Shown here: piece after piece, positions 24,037-35,700 of the stretch | How the letters are laid out: each line of letters opens with the position of its first letter | How positions within the stretch are numbered: the first letter of the stretch is position 1 | Source: Ptiloglossa arizonensis | Lineage: Eukaryota > Arthropoda > Insecta > Hymenoptera > Colletidae | NCBI RefSeq assembly: GCF_051014685.1 | Contig: NC_135059.1 | Coordinates: 186,001 to 250,000, forward strand | Direction of reading: 5' to 3' | Length of the DNA stretch: 64,000 nt | Position numbers and translations under genes: made by a program | The notes under the pieces: generated by a model | What the model was told of the DNA's origin: nothing | Database searches by the model: none | The model's input: the letters and a program-made list of their open reading frames with translations, nothing else

Positions 24037-24211
24037 CTCGCGAACGGATTGACCAATCCGCAAAATTTCTGTTGCATCTGAAAGAAGCAACTCGCCCGAT
24101 TACAACGGTATGCGTACTTTTCCCCTAGGCCGTTCTAGTTATTCGTTTCGAGCATCAGAACTGCGAAAATTTTGAGTTTCTCAAGCGTTTCTTACCTCCA
24201 AACTGCCATAT
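24037..24211 (+). repeat. Representative 175-bp monomer with landmarks
   Basis: A near-consensus unit chosen as a reference. Landmarks in order: TCGCGA palindrome (unit positions 2-7); a 16-bp dyad, CGGATTG-AC-CAATCCG (9-24); AAAATTT (26-32); a variable central part (about 41-110) where most sub-family markers lie; CCTAGG palindrome (88-93); TCGA (112-115); AAAATTTT palindrome (130-137); a short hairpin, TTGAG-TTT-CTCAA (136-148); and a pyrimidine-rich tail ending in GCCATAT. My count on a closely similar consensus gives A 45, C 45, G 32, T 53 and 13 CpG. The choice of unit start is arbitrary because the array is circularly permutable. Confidence 0.95.
24045..24060. other. Conserved 16-bp interrupted palindrome of the monomer
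   Basis: CGGATTG and CAATCCG are perfect reverse complements separated by AC, giving 7-bp arms. The element sits directly after TCGCGA and just before an A/T tract in nearly every unit. Variants reading GGATTG-AA-CAATCC (the GGGAAAGG and GGGTAGG unit types) keep 6-bp arms. Others weaken it: CAGATTG or CCGATTG in the left arm, CAATCTG in the right arm, GGATTCACC in T2 units, and CAGTCCG. It contains CCAAT. A dyad at a fixed place in a satellite could be a protein-binding site or a fold-back element; that role is inference only. Confidence 0.6.
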
Positions 24212-25740
24212 CTCGCGAACGGATTGACCAATCCGCAAAATTTCTGTTGCATCTGAAAGAAGCAACTCGCCCGATTACAACGGTATGCGTAATTTTTCCC
24301 TAGGCCGTTCTAGTTATTCGTTTCGAGCATCAGAACTGCGAAATTCTTGAGTTTCTCAAGCGTTTCTTACCTTCAAACTGCCATATCTCGCGAACGGATT
24401 CACCAATCCGCAATATTTCTGTTGCATCTGAAAGAAGCAACACGCCCCATTACAACGGTATGCGTACTTTCCCCCTAGGCCGTTCTAGTTATTCGTTTCG
24501 AGCATCAGAACTGTGAAAATTTTGAGTTTCTCAAGCGTTTCTTACCTCCAAACTGCCATATCTCGAGAACGGATTGACCAATCCGCAAAATTTTTGTTGC
24601 ATCTGAAAGTAGAAACTCGTCCGATTACAACGGTGTGCGTACTTTTCCCCTAGGCCGTCCCATTTATTCGTTTCGAGCATCAGAACTGCGAAAATTTTGA
24701 GTTTCTCAAGCGTTTCTTACCTCCAAACTGCCATATCTCGGGTAGGATTGAACAATCCGCAAAATTTCTGTTGCATCTGAAAGTCGAAACGCGCCCGATT
24801 ACAACGGTATGCGTACTTTTCCCCTAGGCCGTTCTAGTTATTCGTTTCGACCATCAGAACTGCGAGAATTTTGAGTTCCTCAAGCGTTTCTTACCTCCAA
24901 ACTGCCATATCTCGCGAACGGATTGACAAATCCGCAAAATTTCTGTTGCATCTGAAAGAAGAAACTCGCCCGATTACAACGGTATGCGTACTTTTCCCCT
25001 AGGCTGTTCCAGTTATTCGTTTCGAGCATCAGAACTGCGAAAATTTTGAGTTTCTCAAGCGTTTCTTACCTCCAAACTGCCATATCTCGCGAACGGATTG
25101 ACCAATCCGCAAAATTTCTGTTGCATCTGAAAGAAGCAACTCGCCCGATTACAACGGTATGCGTACTTTTTCCCTAGGCCGTTCTAGTTATTCGTTTCGA
25201 GCATCAGAACTGCGAAATTTTTGAGTTTCTCAAGCGTTTCTTACCTTCAAACTGCCATATCTCGCGAACGGATTCACCAATCCGCAATATTTCTGTTGCA
25301 TCTGAAAGTAGAAACTCGCCCCATTACAACGGTATGCGTACTTTTCCCCTAGGCTGTTCCAGTTATTCGTTTCGAGCATCAGAACTGCGAAATTTTTGCG
25401 TTTCTCAAGCGTTTCTTACCTCCAAACTGCCATATCTCGCGAACGGATTGACCAATCCGCAAAATTTCTGTTGCATCTGAAAGAAGCAACTCGCCCGATT
25501 ACAACGGTATGCGTACTTTTTCCCTAGGCCGTTCTAGTTATTCGTTTCGAGCATTAGAACTGCGAAATTTTTGAGTTTCTCAAGCGTTTCTTACCTTCAA
25601 ACTGCCATATCTCGCGAACGGATTCACCAATCCGCAATATTTCTGTTGCATCTGAAAGTAGAAACTCGCCCCATTACAACGGTATGCGTACTTTTCCCCT
25701 AGGCCGTTCTAGTTATTCGTTTCGAGCATCAGAACTGCGA

Positions 25741-26310
25741 AAATTTTGAGTTTCTCAAGCGTTTCTTACCTCCAAACTGCCATATCTCGCGAACGGATTG
25801 ACCAATCTGCAAAATTTCTGTTGCATCTGAAAGTAGAAACTCGCCCGATTACAACGGTATGCGTACTTTTCCCATAGGCCGTTCTAGTTATTCATTTCGA
25901 GCATCAGAACTGCGAGAATTTTGAGTTCCTCAAGCGTTTCTCACCTCCAAACTGCCATATCTCGCGAACCGATTGGCCAATCCGCAAAATTTCTGTTGCA
26001 TCTGAAAGAAGAAACTCGCCCGATTACAACGGTATGCGTACTTTTCCGCTAGGCCGTGCCAGTTATTCGTTTCGAGCATCAGAACTGCGAAAATTTTGAG
26101 TTTCTCAAGCGTTTCTTACCTCCAAACTGCCATATCTCGGGAAAGGATTGAACAATCCGCAAAATTTCTGTTGCATCTGAAAGTCGAAACTTGCCCGATT
26201 ACAACGGTATGCGTACTTTTCCCCTAGGCAGTTCTAGTTATTCGTTTCGAGCATCAGAACTGCGAGAATTTTGAGTTCCTCAAGCGTTTCTCACCTCCAA
26301 ACTGCCATAT
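25741..26310 (+). repeat. Left end of T1 copy B, matching 3,473-4,042
   Basis: At about 25,740 the array switches from T2 to T1 with monomer phase kept. The first T1 units here, with CAATCTGC and CCCATAGG followed by CCGATTGGCC and GGCCGTGCC, match 3,473-4,042 at offset 22,268. They then run without a break into the copy of window position 1. The sequence that precedes position 1 in copy A lies outside the window, so whether copy A has the same left end cannot be told. Confidence 0.8.
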
Positions 26311-29300
26311 CTCGCGAACAGATTGACCAATCCGCAAAATTTCTGTTGCGTCTGAAAGTAGAAACTCGCCCGATTACAACGGTGTGCGTACTTTTCCCCT
26401 AGGCCGTTCTAGTTATTCGTTTGGAGCATCAGAACTGCGAAAATTTTGAGTTTCTCAAGCGTTTCTTACCTCCAAACTGCCATATCTCGCGAACGGATTG
26501 ACCAATCTGCAAAATTTCTGTTGCGTCTGAAAGTAGAAACTCGCCCGATTACAAAGGTATGCGTAGTTTTCTCGTAGGCCGTCCTAGTTATTCGTTCGAG
26601 CATCAGAACTGCGAAAATTTTGAGTTTCTCAAGCGTTTCTTACCTCCAAACTGCCATATCTCGCGAACGGATTGACCAATCCGCAAAATTTCTGTTGCAT
26701 GTGAAAGTAAAAACTCGCCCGATTACTATATAACGGTATTCGTACTTTTACCCTAGGCCGTTCTTGTTATTCGTTTCGAGCATCAGAACTGCGAAAATTT
26801 TGAGTTTCTCAAGCGTTTCTTACATCCAAACTGCCATATCTCGCGAACGGATTGACCAATCCGCAAAATTTCTGTTGCATCTGAAAGTAGCAACTCGCCC
26901 GATTACAACGGTATGCGTACTTTTCCCATAGGCCGTTCTAGTTATTCGTTTCGAGCATCAGAACTGCGAGAATTTTGAGTTCCTCAAGCGTTTCTCACCT
27001 CCAAACTGCCATATCTCGCGAACAGATTGACCAATCCGCAAAATTTCTGTTGCGTCTGAAAGTAGAAACTCGCCGGATTAGATCGGTATGCGTACCTTTC
27101 CCCTAGGCCGTTCTAGTTATACGTTTCGAGAATCAGAACTGCGAAAATTGTGAGTTTCTCAAGCGATTCTTACTTCCAAACTGCCATATCTCGCGAACGG
27201 AATGACCAATCCGCAAAATTTCTGTTGCATCTGAAAGTAGCAACTCGCCGGATTAGATCGGTATGCGTACCTTTCCCCTAGGCCGTTCTAGTTATTCGTT
27301 TCGAGAATCAGAACTGCGAAAATTGTGAGTTTCTCAAGCGATTCTTACTTCCAAACTGCCATATCTCGCGAACGGAATGACCAATCCGCAAAATTTCTGT
27401 TGCATCTGAAAGTAGCAACTCGCCCGATTACAACGGTATGCGTACTTTTCCCATAGGCCGTTCTAGTTATTCGTTTCGAGCATCAGAACTGCGAGAATTT
27501 TGAGTTCCTCAAGCGTTTCTCACCTCCAAACTGCCATATCTCGCGAACAGATTGACCAATCCGCAAAATTTCTGTTGCGTCTGAAAGTAGAAACTCGCCC
27601 GATTACAACGGTGTGCGTACTTTTCCCCTAGGCCGTTCTAGTTATTCGTTTCGAGCATCAGAACTGCGAAAATTTTGAGTTTCTCAAGCGTTTCTTACCT
27701 CCAAACTGCCATATCTCGCGAACGGATTGACCAATCCGCAAAATTTCTGTTGCATCTGAAAGAAGCAACTCGCCCGATTACAACGGTATGCGTACTTTTC
27801 CCCTAGGCCGTTCTAGTTGTTCGTTTCGAGCATCAGAACTGCGAAATTTTTGAGTTTCTCTAGCGTTTCTTACCTTCAAACTGCCATATCTCGCGAACGG
27901 ATTGACCAATCCGCAAAATTTCTGTTGCGTCTGAAAGTAGAAACTCGCCCAATTACAACGGTGTGCGTACTTTTCCCCTAGGCCATTCCAGTTATTCGTT
28001 TCGAGCATCAGAACTGCGAAAATTTTGAGTTTCTCAAGCGTTTCTTACCTCCAAACTGCCATATCTCGCGAACGGATTGACCAATCCGCAAAATTTCTGT
28101 TGCATGTGAAAGTAAAAACTCGCCCGATTACTATATAACGGTATTCGTACTTTTACCCTAGGCCGTTCTTGTTAATCGTTTCGAGCATCAGAACTGCGAA
28201 AATTTTGAGTTTCTCAAGCGTTTCTTACATCCAAACTGCCATATCTCGCGAACGTATTGACCAATCAGCAAAGTTTCTGTTGCATCTGAAAGTAGAAACT
28301 CGCCCGATTACAACGGTATGCGTAGTTTTCTCCTAGGCCGTCCTAGTTATTCGTTCGAGCATCAGAACTGCGAAAATTTTGAGTTTCTCAAGCGTTTCTT
28401 ACCTCCAAACTGCCATATCTCGCGAACGGATTGACCAATCCGCAAAATTTCTGTTGCATGTGAAAGTAAAAACTCGCCCGATTACTATATAACGGTATTC
28501 GTACTTTTACCCTAGGCCGTTCTTGTTATTCGTTTCGAGCATCAGAACTGCGAAAATTTTGAGTTTCTCAAGCGTTTCTTACATCCAAACTGCCATATCT
28601 CGCGAACCGATTGACCAATCCGCAAAATTTCTGTTGCATCTGAAAGAAGAAACTCGCCCGATTACAACGGTATGCGTACTTTTCCCCTAGGCCGTTCCAG
28701 TTATTCGTTTCGAGCATCAGAACTGCGAAAATTTTGAGTTTCTCAAGCGTTTCTTACCTCCAAACTGCCATATCTCGGGAAAGGATTGAACAATCCGCAA
28801 AATTTCTGTTGCATCTGAAAGTCGAAACTTGCCCGATTACAACGGTATGCGTACTTTTCCCCCAGGCCGTTCTAGTTATTCGTTTCGAGCATCAGAACTG
28901 CGAGAATTTTGAGTTCCTCAAGCGTTTCTCACCTCCAAACTGCCATATCTCGCGAACAGATTGACCAATCCGCAAAATTTCTGTTGCGTCTGAAAGTAGA
29001 AACTCGCCCGATTACAAAGGTATGCGTAGTTTTCTCGTAGGCCGTCCTAGTTATTCGTTCCAGCATCAGAACTGCGAAAATTTTGAGTTTCTCAAGCGTT
29101 TCTTACATCCAAACTGCCATATCTCGCGAACGGATTGACCAATCCGCAAAATTTCTGTTGCATGTGAAAGTAAAAACTCGCCCGATTACTATATAACGGT
29201 ATTCGTACTTTTACCCTAGGCCGTTCTTGTTATTCGTTTCGAGCATCAGAACTGCGAAAATTTTGAGTTTCTCAAGCGTTTCTTACATCCAAACTGCCAT

Positions 29301-30427
29301 ATCTCGCGAACGGATTGACCAATCCGCCAAATTTCTGTTGCATCTGAAAGTAGCAACTCGCCCGATTACAACGGTATGCGTACTTTTCCCATAGGCCGTT
29401 CTAGTTATTCGTTTCGAGCATCAGAACTGCGAGAATTTTGAGTTCCTCAAGCGTTTCTCACCTCCAAACTGCCATATCTCGCGAACGGATTGACCAATCC
29501 GCAAAATTTCTGTTGCGTCTGAAAGAAGCAACTCGCCCGATTACAACGGTATGCGTACTTTTCCCCTAGGCCGTTCTAGTTGTTCGTTTCGAGCATCAGA
29601 ACTGCGAAATTTTTGAGTTTCTCTAGCGTTTCTTACCTTCAAACTGCCATATCTCGCGAACGGATTGACCAATCCGCAAAATTTCTGTTGCGTCTGAAAG
29701 TAGAAACTCGCCCGATTACAACGGTGTGCGTACTTTTCCCCTAGGCCGTTCTAGTTATTCGTTTGGAGCATCAGAACTGCGAAAATTTTGAGTTTCTCAA
29801 GCGTTTCTTACCTCCAAACTGCCATATCTCGCGAACGGATTGACCAATCTGCAAAATTTCTGTTGCATCTGAAAGTAGAAACTCGCCCGATTACAACGGT
29901 ATGCGTACTTTTCCCATAGGCCGTTCTAGTTATTCGTTTCGAGCATCAGAACTGCGAGAATTTTGAGTTCCTCAAGCGTTTCTCACCTCCAAACTGCCAT
30001 ATCTCGCGAACCGATTGGCCAATCCGCAAAATTTCTGTTGCATCTGAAAGAAGAAACTCGCCCGATTACAACGGTATGCGTACTTTTCCCCTAGGCCGTG
30101 CCAGTTATTCGTTTCGAGCATCAGAACTGCGAAAATTTTGAGTTTCTCAAGCGTTTCTTACCTCCAAACTGCCATATCTCGGGAAAGGATTGAACAATCC
30201 GCAAAATTTCTGTTGCATCTGAAAGTCGAAACTTGCCCGATTACAACGGTATGCGTACTTTTCCCCTAGGCAGTTCTAGTTATTCGTTTCGAGCATCAGA
30301 ACTGCGAGAATTTTGAGTTCCTCAAGCGTTTCTCACCTCCAAACTGCCATATCTCGCGAACAGATTGACCAATCCGCAAAATTTCTGTTGCGTCTGAAAG
30401 TAGAAACTCGCCCGATTACAACGGTGT

Positions 30428-32198
30428 GCGTACTTTTCCCCTAGGCCGTTCTAGTTATTCGTTTGGAGCACCAGAACTGCGAAAATTTTGAGTTTCTCAA
30501 GCGTTTCTTACCTCCAAACTGCCATATCTCGCGAACGGATTGACCAATCTGCAAAATTTCTGTTGCATCTGAAAGTAGAAACTCGCCCGATTACAACGGT
30601 ATGCGTACTTTTCCCATAGGCCGTTCTAGTTATTCGTTTCGAGCATCAGAACTGCGAGAATTTTGAGTTTCTCAAGCGTTTCTTACCTCCAAACTGACAT
30701 ATCTCGCGAACCGATTGACCAATCCGCAAAATTTCTTTTGCATCTGAAAGAAGAAACTCGCCCGATTACAACGGTTTGCGTACTTTTCCCCTAGGCCGTT
30801 CCAGTTATTCGTTTCGAGCATCAGAACTGCGAAAATTTTGAGTTTCTCAAGCGTTTCTTACCTCCAAACTGCCATATCTCGCGAACGGATTGACCAATCT
30901 GCAAAATTTCTGTTGCGTCTGAAAGTAGAAACTCGCCCGATTACAAAGGTATGCGTAGTTTTCTCGTAGGCCGTCCTAGTTATTCGTTCGAGCATCAGAA
31001 CTGCGAAAATTTTGAGTTTCTCAAGCGTTTCTTACCTCCAAACTGCCATATCTCGCGAACGGATTGACCAATCCGCAAAATTTCTGTTGCATGTGAAAGT
31101 AAAAACTCGCCCGATTACTATAAAACGGTATTCGTACTTTTACCCTAGGCCGTTCTTGTTATTCGTTTCGAGCATCAGAACTGCGAAAATTTTGAGTTTC
31201 TCAAGCGTTTCTTACATCCAAACTGCCATATCTCGCGAACGGATTGACCAATCCGCAAAATTTCTGTTGCATCTGAAAGTAGCAACTCGCCCGATTACAA
31301 CGGTATGCGTACTTTTCCCCTAGGCCGTTCTAGTTATTCGTTTGGAGCACCAGAACTGCGAAAATTTTGAGTTTCTCAAGCGTTTCTTACCTCCAAACTG
31401 CCATATCTCGCGAACGGATTGACCAATCTGCAAAATTTCTGTTGCATCTGAAAGTAGAAACTCGCCCGATTACAACGGTATGCGTACTTTTCCCATAGGC
31501 CGTTCTAGTTATTCGTTTCGAGCATCAGAACTGCGAGAATTTTGAGTTTCTCAAGCGTTTCTTACCTCCAAACTGACATATCTCGCGAACCGATTGACCA
31601 ATCCGCAAAATTTCTTTTGCATCTGAAAGAAGAAACTCGCCCGATTACAACGGTTTGCGTACTTTTCCCCTAGGCCGTTCCAGTTATTCGTTTCGAGCAT
31701 CAGAACTGCGAAAATTTTGAGTTTCTCAAGCGTTTCTTACCTCCAAACTGCCATATCTCGCGAACGGATTGACCAATCTGCAAAATTTCTGTTGCGTCTG
31801 AAAGTAGAAACTCGCCCGATTACAAAGGTATGCGTAGTTTTCTCGTAGGCCGTCCTAGTTATTCGTTCGAGCATCAGAACTGCGAAAATTTTGAGTTTCT
31901 CAAGCGTTTCTTACCTCCAAACTGCCATATCTCGCGAACGGATTGACCAATCCGCAAAATTTCTGTTGCATGTGAAAGTAAAAACTCGCCCGATTACTAT
32001 ATAACGGTATTCGTACTTTTACCCTAGGCCGTTCTTGTTATTCGTTTCGAGCATCAGAACTGCGAAAATTTTGAGTTTCTCAAGCGTTTCTTACATCCAA
32101 ACTGCCATATCTCGCGAACGGATTGACCAATCCGCAAAATTTCTGTTGCATCTGAAAGTAGCAACTCGCCCGATTACAACGGTATGCGTACTTTTCCC
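30428..32198 (+). repeat. 879 bp x2 higher-order repeat, array copy B
   Basis: Same structure as 4,118-5,888, shifted by 26,310. One substitution stands out: position 31123 is A where copy A (4813) has T. It turns TATATAA into TATAAAA and removes an in-frame stop in one reading frame, which is why an open frame of 103 codons exists at 31,012-31,323 only in this copy. Confidence 0.87.
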
Positions 32199-32810
32199 AT
32201 AGGCCGTTCTAGTTATTCGTTTCGAGCATCAGAACTGCGAGAATTTTGAGTTCCTCAAGCGTTTCTCACCTCCAAACTGCCATATCTCGCGAACAGATTG
32301 ACCAATCCGCAAAATTTCTGTTGCGTCTGAAAGTAGAAACTCGCCGGATTAGATCGGTATGCGTACCTTTCCCCTAGGCCGTTCTAGTTATACGTTTCGA
32401 GAATCAGAACTGCGAAAATTGTGAGTTTCTCAAGCGATTCTTACTTCCAAACTGCCATATCTCGCGAACGGAATGACCAATCCGCAAAATTTCTGTTGCA
32501 TCTGAAAGTAGCAACTCGCCGGATTAGATCGGTATGCGTACCTTTCCCCTAGGCCGTTCTAGTTATTCGTTTCGAGAATCAGAACTGCGAAAATTGTGAG
32601 TTTCTCAAGCGATTCTTACTTCCAAACTGCCATATCTCGCGAACGGAATGACCAATCCGCAAAATTTCTGTTGCATCTGAAAGTAGCAACTCGCCCGATT
32701 ACAACGGTATGCGTACTTTTCCCATAGGCCGTTCTAGTTATTCGTTTCGAGCATCAGAACTGCGAGAATTTTGAGTTCCTCAAGCGTTTCTCACCTCCAA
32801 ACTGCCATAT

Positions 32811-35700
32811 CTCGCGAACCGATTGGCCAATCCGCAAAATTTCTGTTGCATCTGAAAGAAGAAACTCGCCCGATTACAACGGTATGCGTACTTTTCCCCT
32901 AGGCCGTGCCAGTTATTCGTTTCGAGCATCAGAACTGCGAAAATTTTGAGTTTCTCAAGCGTTTCTTACCTCCAAACTGCCATATCTCGGGAAAGGATTG
33001 AACAATCCGCAAAATTTCTGTTGCATCTGAAAGTCGAAACTTGCCCGATTACAACGGTATGCGTACTTTTCCCCTAGGCAGTTCTAGTTATTCGTTTCGA
33101 GCATCAGAACTGCGAGAATTTTGAGTTCCTCAAGCGTTTCTCACCTCCAAACTGCCATATCTCGCGAACAGATTGACCAATCCGCAAAATTTCTGTTGCG
33201 TCTGAAAGTAGAAACTCGCCCGATTACAACGGTGTGCGTACTTTTCCCCTAGGCCGTTCTAGTTATTCGTTTGGAGCACCAGAACTGCGAAAATTTTGAG
33301 TTTCTCAAGCGTTTCTTACCTCCAAACTGCCATATCTCGCGAACGGATTGACCAATCTGCAAAATTTCTGTTGCATCTGAAAGTAGAAACTCGCCCGATT
33401 ACAACGGTATGCGTACTTTTCCCATAGGCCGTTCTAGTTATTCGTTTCGAGCATCAGAACTGCGAGAATTTTGAGTTTCTCAAGCGTTTCTTACCTCCAA
33501 ACTGACATATCTCGCGAACCGATTGACCAATCCGCAAAATTTCTTTTGCATCTGAAAGAAGAAACTCGCCCGATTACAACGGTTTGCGTACTTTTCCCCT
33601 AGGCCGTTCCAGTTATTCGTTTCGAGCATCAGAACTGCGAAAATTTTGAGTTTCTCAAGCGTTTCTTACCTCCAAACTGCCATATCTCGCGAACGGATTG
33701 ACCAATCCGCAAAATTTCTGTTGCATGTGAAAGTAAAAACTCGCCCGATTACTATATAACGGTATTCGTACTTTTACCCTAGGCCGTTCTTGTTATTCGT
33801 TTCGAGCATCAGAACTGCGAAAATTTTGAGTTTCTCAAGCGTTTCTTACATCCAAACTGCCATATCTCGCGAACCGATTGACCAATCCGCAAAATTTCTG
33901 TTGCATCTGAAAGAAGAAACTCGCCCGATTACAACGGTATGCGTACTTTTCCCCTAGGCCGTTCCAGTTATTCGTTTCGAGCATCAGAACTGCGAAAATT
34001 TTGAGTTTCTCAAGCGTTTCTTACCTCCAAACTGCCATATCTCGGGAAAGGATTGAACAATCCGCAAAATTTCTGTTGCATCTGAAAGTCGAAACTTGCC
34101 CGATTACAACGGTATGCGTACTTTTCCCCTAGGCAGTTCTAGTTATTCGTTTCGAGCATCAGAACTGCGAGAATTTTGAGTTCCTCAAGCGTTTCTCACC
34201 TCCAAACTGCCATATCTCGCGAACAGATTGACCAATCCGCAAAATTTCTGTTGCGTCTGAAAGTAGAAACTCGCCCGATTACAACGGTGTGCGTACTTTT
34301 CCCCTAGGCCGTTCTAGTTATTCGTTTGGAGCATCAGAACTGCGAAAATTTTGAGTTTCTCAAGCGTTTCTTACCTCCAAACTGCCATATCTCGCGAACG
34401 GATTGACCAATCTGCAAAATTTCTGTTGCATCTGAAAGTAGAAACTCGCCCGATTACAACGGTATGCGTACTTTTCCCATAGGCCGTTCTAGTTATTCGT
34501 TTCGAGCATCAGAACTGCGAGAATTTTGAGTTTCTCAAGCGTTTCTTACCTCCAAACTGCCATATCTCGCGAACCGATTGACCAATCCGCAAAATTTCTT
34601 TTGCATCTGAAAGAAGAAACTCGCCCGATTACAACGGTTTGCGTACTTTTCCCCTAGGCCGTTCCAGTTATTCGTTTCGAGCATCAGAACTGCGAAAATT
34701 TTGAGTTTCTCAAGCGTTTCTTACCTCCAAACTGCCATATCTCGCGAACGGATTGACCAATCCGCAAAATTTCTGTTGCATGTGAAAGTAAAAACTCGCC
34801 CGATTACTATATAACGGTATTCGTACTTTTACCCTAGGCCGTTCTTGTTATTCGTTTCGAGCATCAGAACTGCGAAAATTTTGAGTTTCTCAAGCGTTTC
34901 TTACATCCAAACTGCCATATCTCGCGAACCGATTGACCAATCCGCAAAATTTCTGTTGCATCTGAAAGAAGAAACTCGCCCGATTACAACGGTATGCGTA
35001 CTTTTCCCCTAGGCCGTTCCAGTTATTCGTTTCGAGCATCAGAACTGCGAAAATTTTGAGTTTCTCAAGCGTTTCTTACCTCCAAACTGCCATATCTCGG
35101 GAAAGGATTGAACAATCCGCAAAATTTCTGTTGCATCTGAAAGTCGAAACTTGCCCGATTACAACGGTATGCGCACTTTTCCCCTAGGCAGTTCTAGTTA
35201 TTCGTTTCGAGCATCAGAACTGCGAGAATTTTGAGTTCCTCAAGCGTTTCTCACCTCCAAACTGCCATATCTCGCGAACAGATTGACCAATCCGCAAAAT
35301 TTCTGTTGCGTCTGAAAGTAGAAACTCGCCCGATTACAACGGTGTGCGTACTTTTCCCCTAGGCCGTTCTAGTTATTCGTTTGGAGCATCAGAACTGCGA
35401 AAATTTTGAGTTTCTCAAGCGTTTCTTACCTCCAAACTGCCATATCTCGCGAACGGATTGACCAATCTGCAAAATTTCTGTTGCATCTGAAAGTACAAAC
35501 TCGCCCGATTACAACGGTATGCGTACTTTTCCCATAGGCCGTTCTAGTTATTCGTTTCGAGCATCAGAACTGCGAGAATTTTGAGTTTCTCAAGCGTTTC
35601 TTACCTCCAAACTGCCATATCTCGCGAACCGATTGACCAATCCGCAAAATTTCTTTTGCATCTGAAAGAAGAAACTCGCCCGATTACAACGGTTTGCGTA
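32811..35700 (+). repeat. 1,055 bp higher-order repeat, array copy B
   Basis: Same run as 6,501-9,390, shifted by 26,310, with members starting at 32,811, 33,866 and 34,921. Private changes of the third member (GCGCACTTTT, GTACAAACTC) are shared by both array copies. They therefore arose before the large-scale duplication, and the local amplification is older than the 26-kb one. One difference found: 7890 A against 34200 C. Confidence 0.88.

Larger units (their letters stand above)
22140..25739 (+). repeat. 10-monomer higher-order repeat, 1,749 bp x2 plus a start of a third
   Basis: Monomer-phase copies run 22,113-23,861 and 23,862-25,610; similarity is clear from about 22,140. CGACCATCAG lies at 23,099 and 24,848 and GAGCATTAG at 23,800 and 25,549, each 1,749 bp apart. 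Both copies carry GAAATTCTTGAG, CACGCCCCATT, GACAAATCCG and GAAATTTTTGCG. About 130 bp of a third copy precede the switch to T1 at about 25,740. In array copy B the third copy goes further, to about 49,512. Confidence 0.9.
15814..25740 (+). repeat. T2 block, copy A
   Basis: About 57 monomers marked by GGCCGTCCCATTTATTCG, GGGTAGGATTG, CTTTTTCCCTAGG, GGATTCACC with GCAATATTTC, CACGCCCCATT, GGCTGTTCCAG and CCTTCAAAC. The T1 insert TATATAA and the 174-bp form are absent. It contains the 1,399-bp, 876-bp and 1,749-bp higher-order repeats. The block ends where T1 units resume near 25,741. No gene or other element was seen. Confidence 0.9.

Noticed and set aside
24142..24165. CENP-B box-like sequence around TTCGTTTCGAGC (and TTCGTTTGGAGC in some T1 units)
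   Set aside because: The TTCG start is present, but the conserved A and the CGGG core at the right spacing are missing in every unit type checked.
24172..24184. TTGAG-TTT-CTCAA hairpin as a transcription terminator
   Set aside because: The stem is only 5 bp with weak base pairs, it is not followed by a T run, and it recurs in every unit, so it is better seen as part of the satellite.
31012..31323. Open frame of 103 codons, and all other open frames of 60-88 codons on both strands
   Set aside because: They are satellite read in one frame; 175 is not a multiple of 3, so frames shift at each unit and soon meet stops. The same peptides recur wherever a unit order recurs, no ribosome-binding or splice context is visible, and the longest depends on one base change at 31123.
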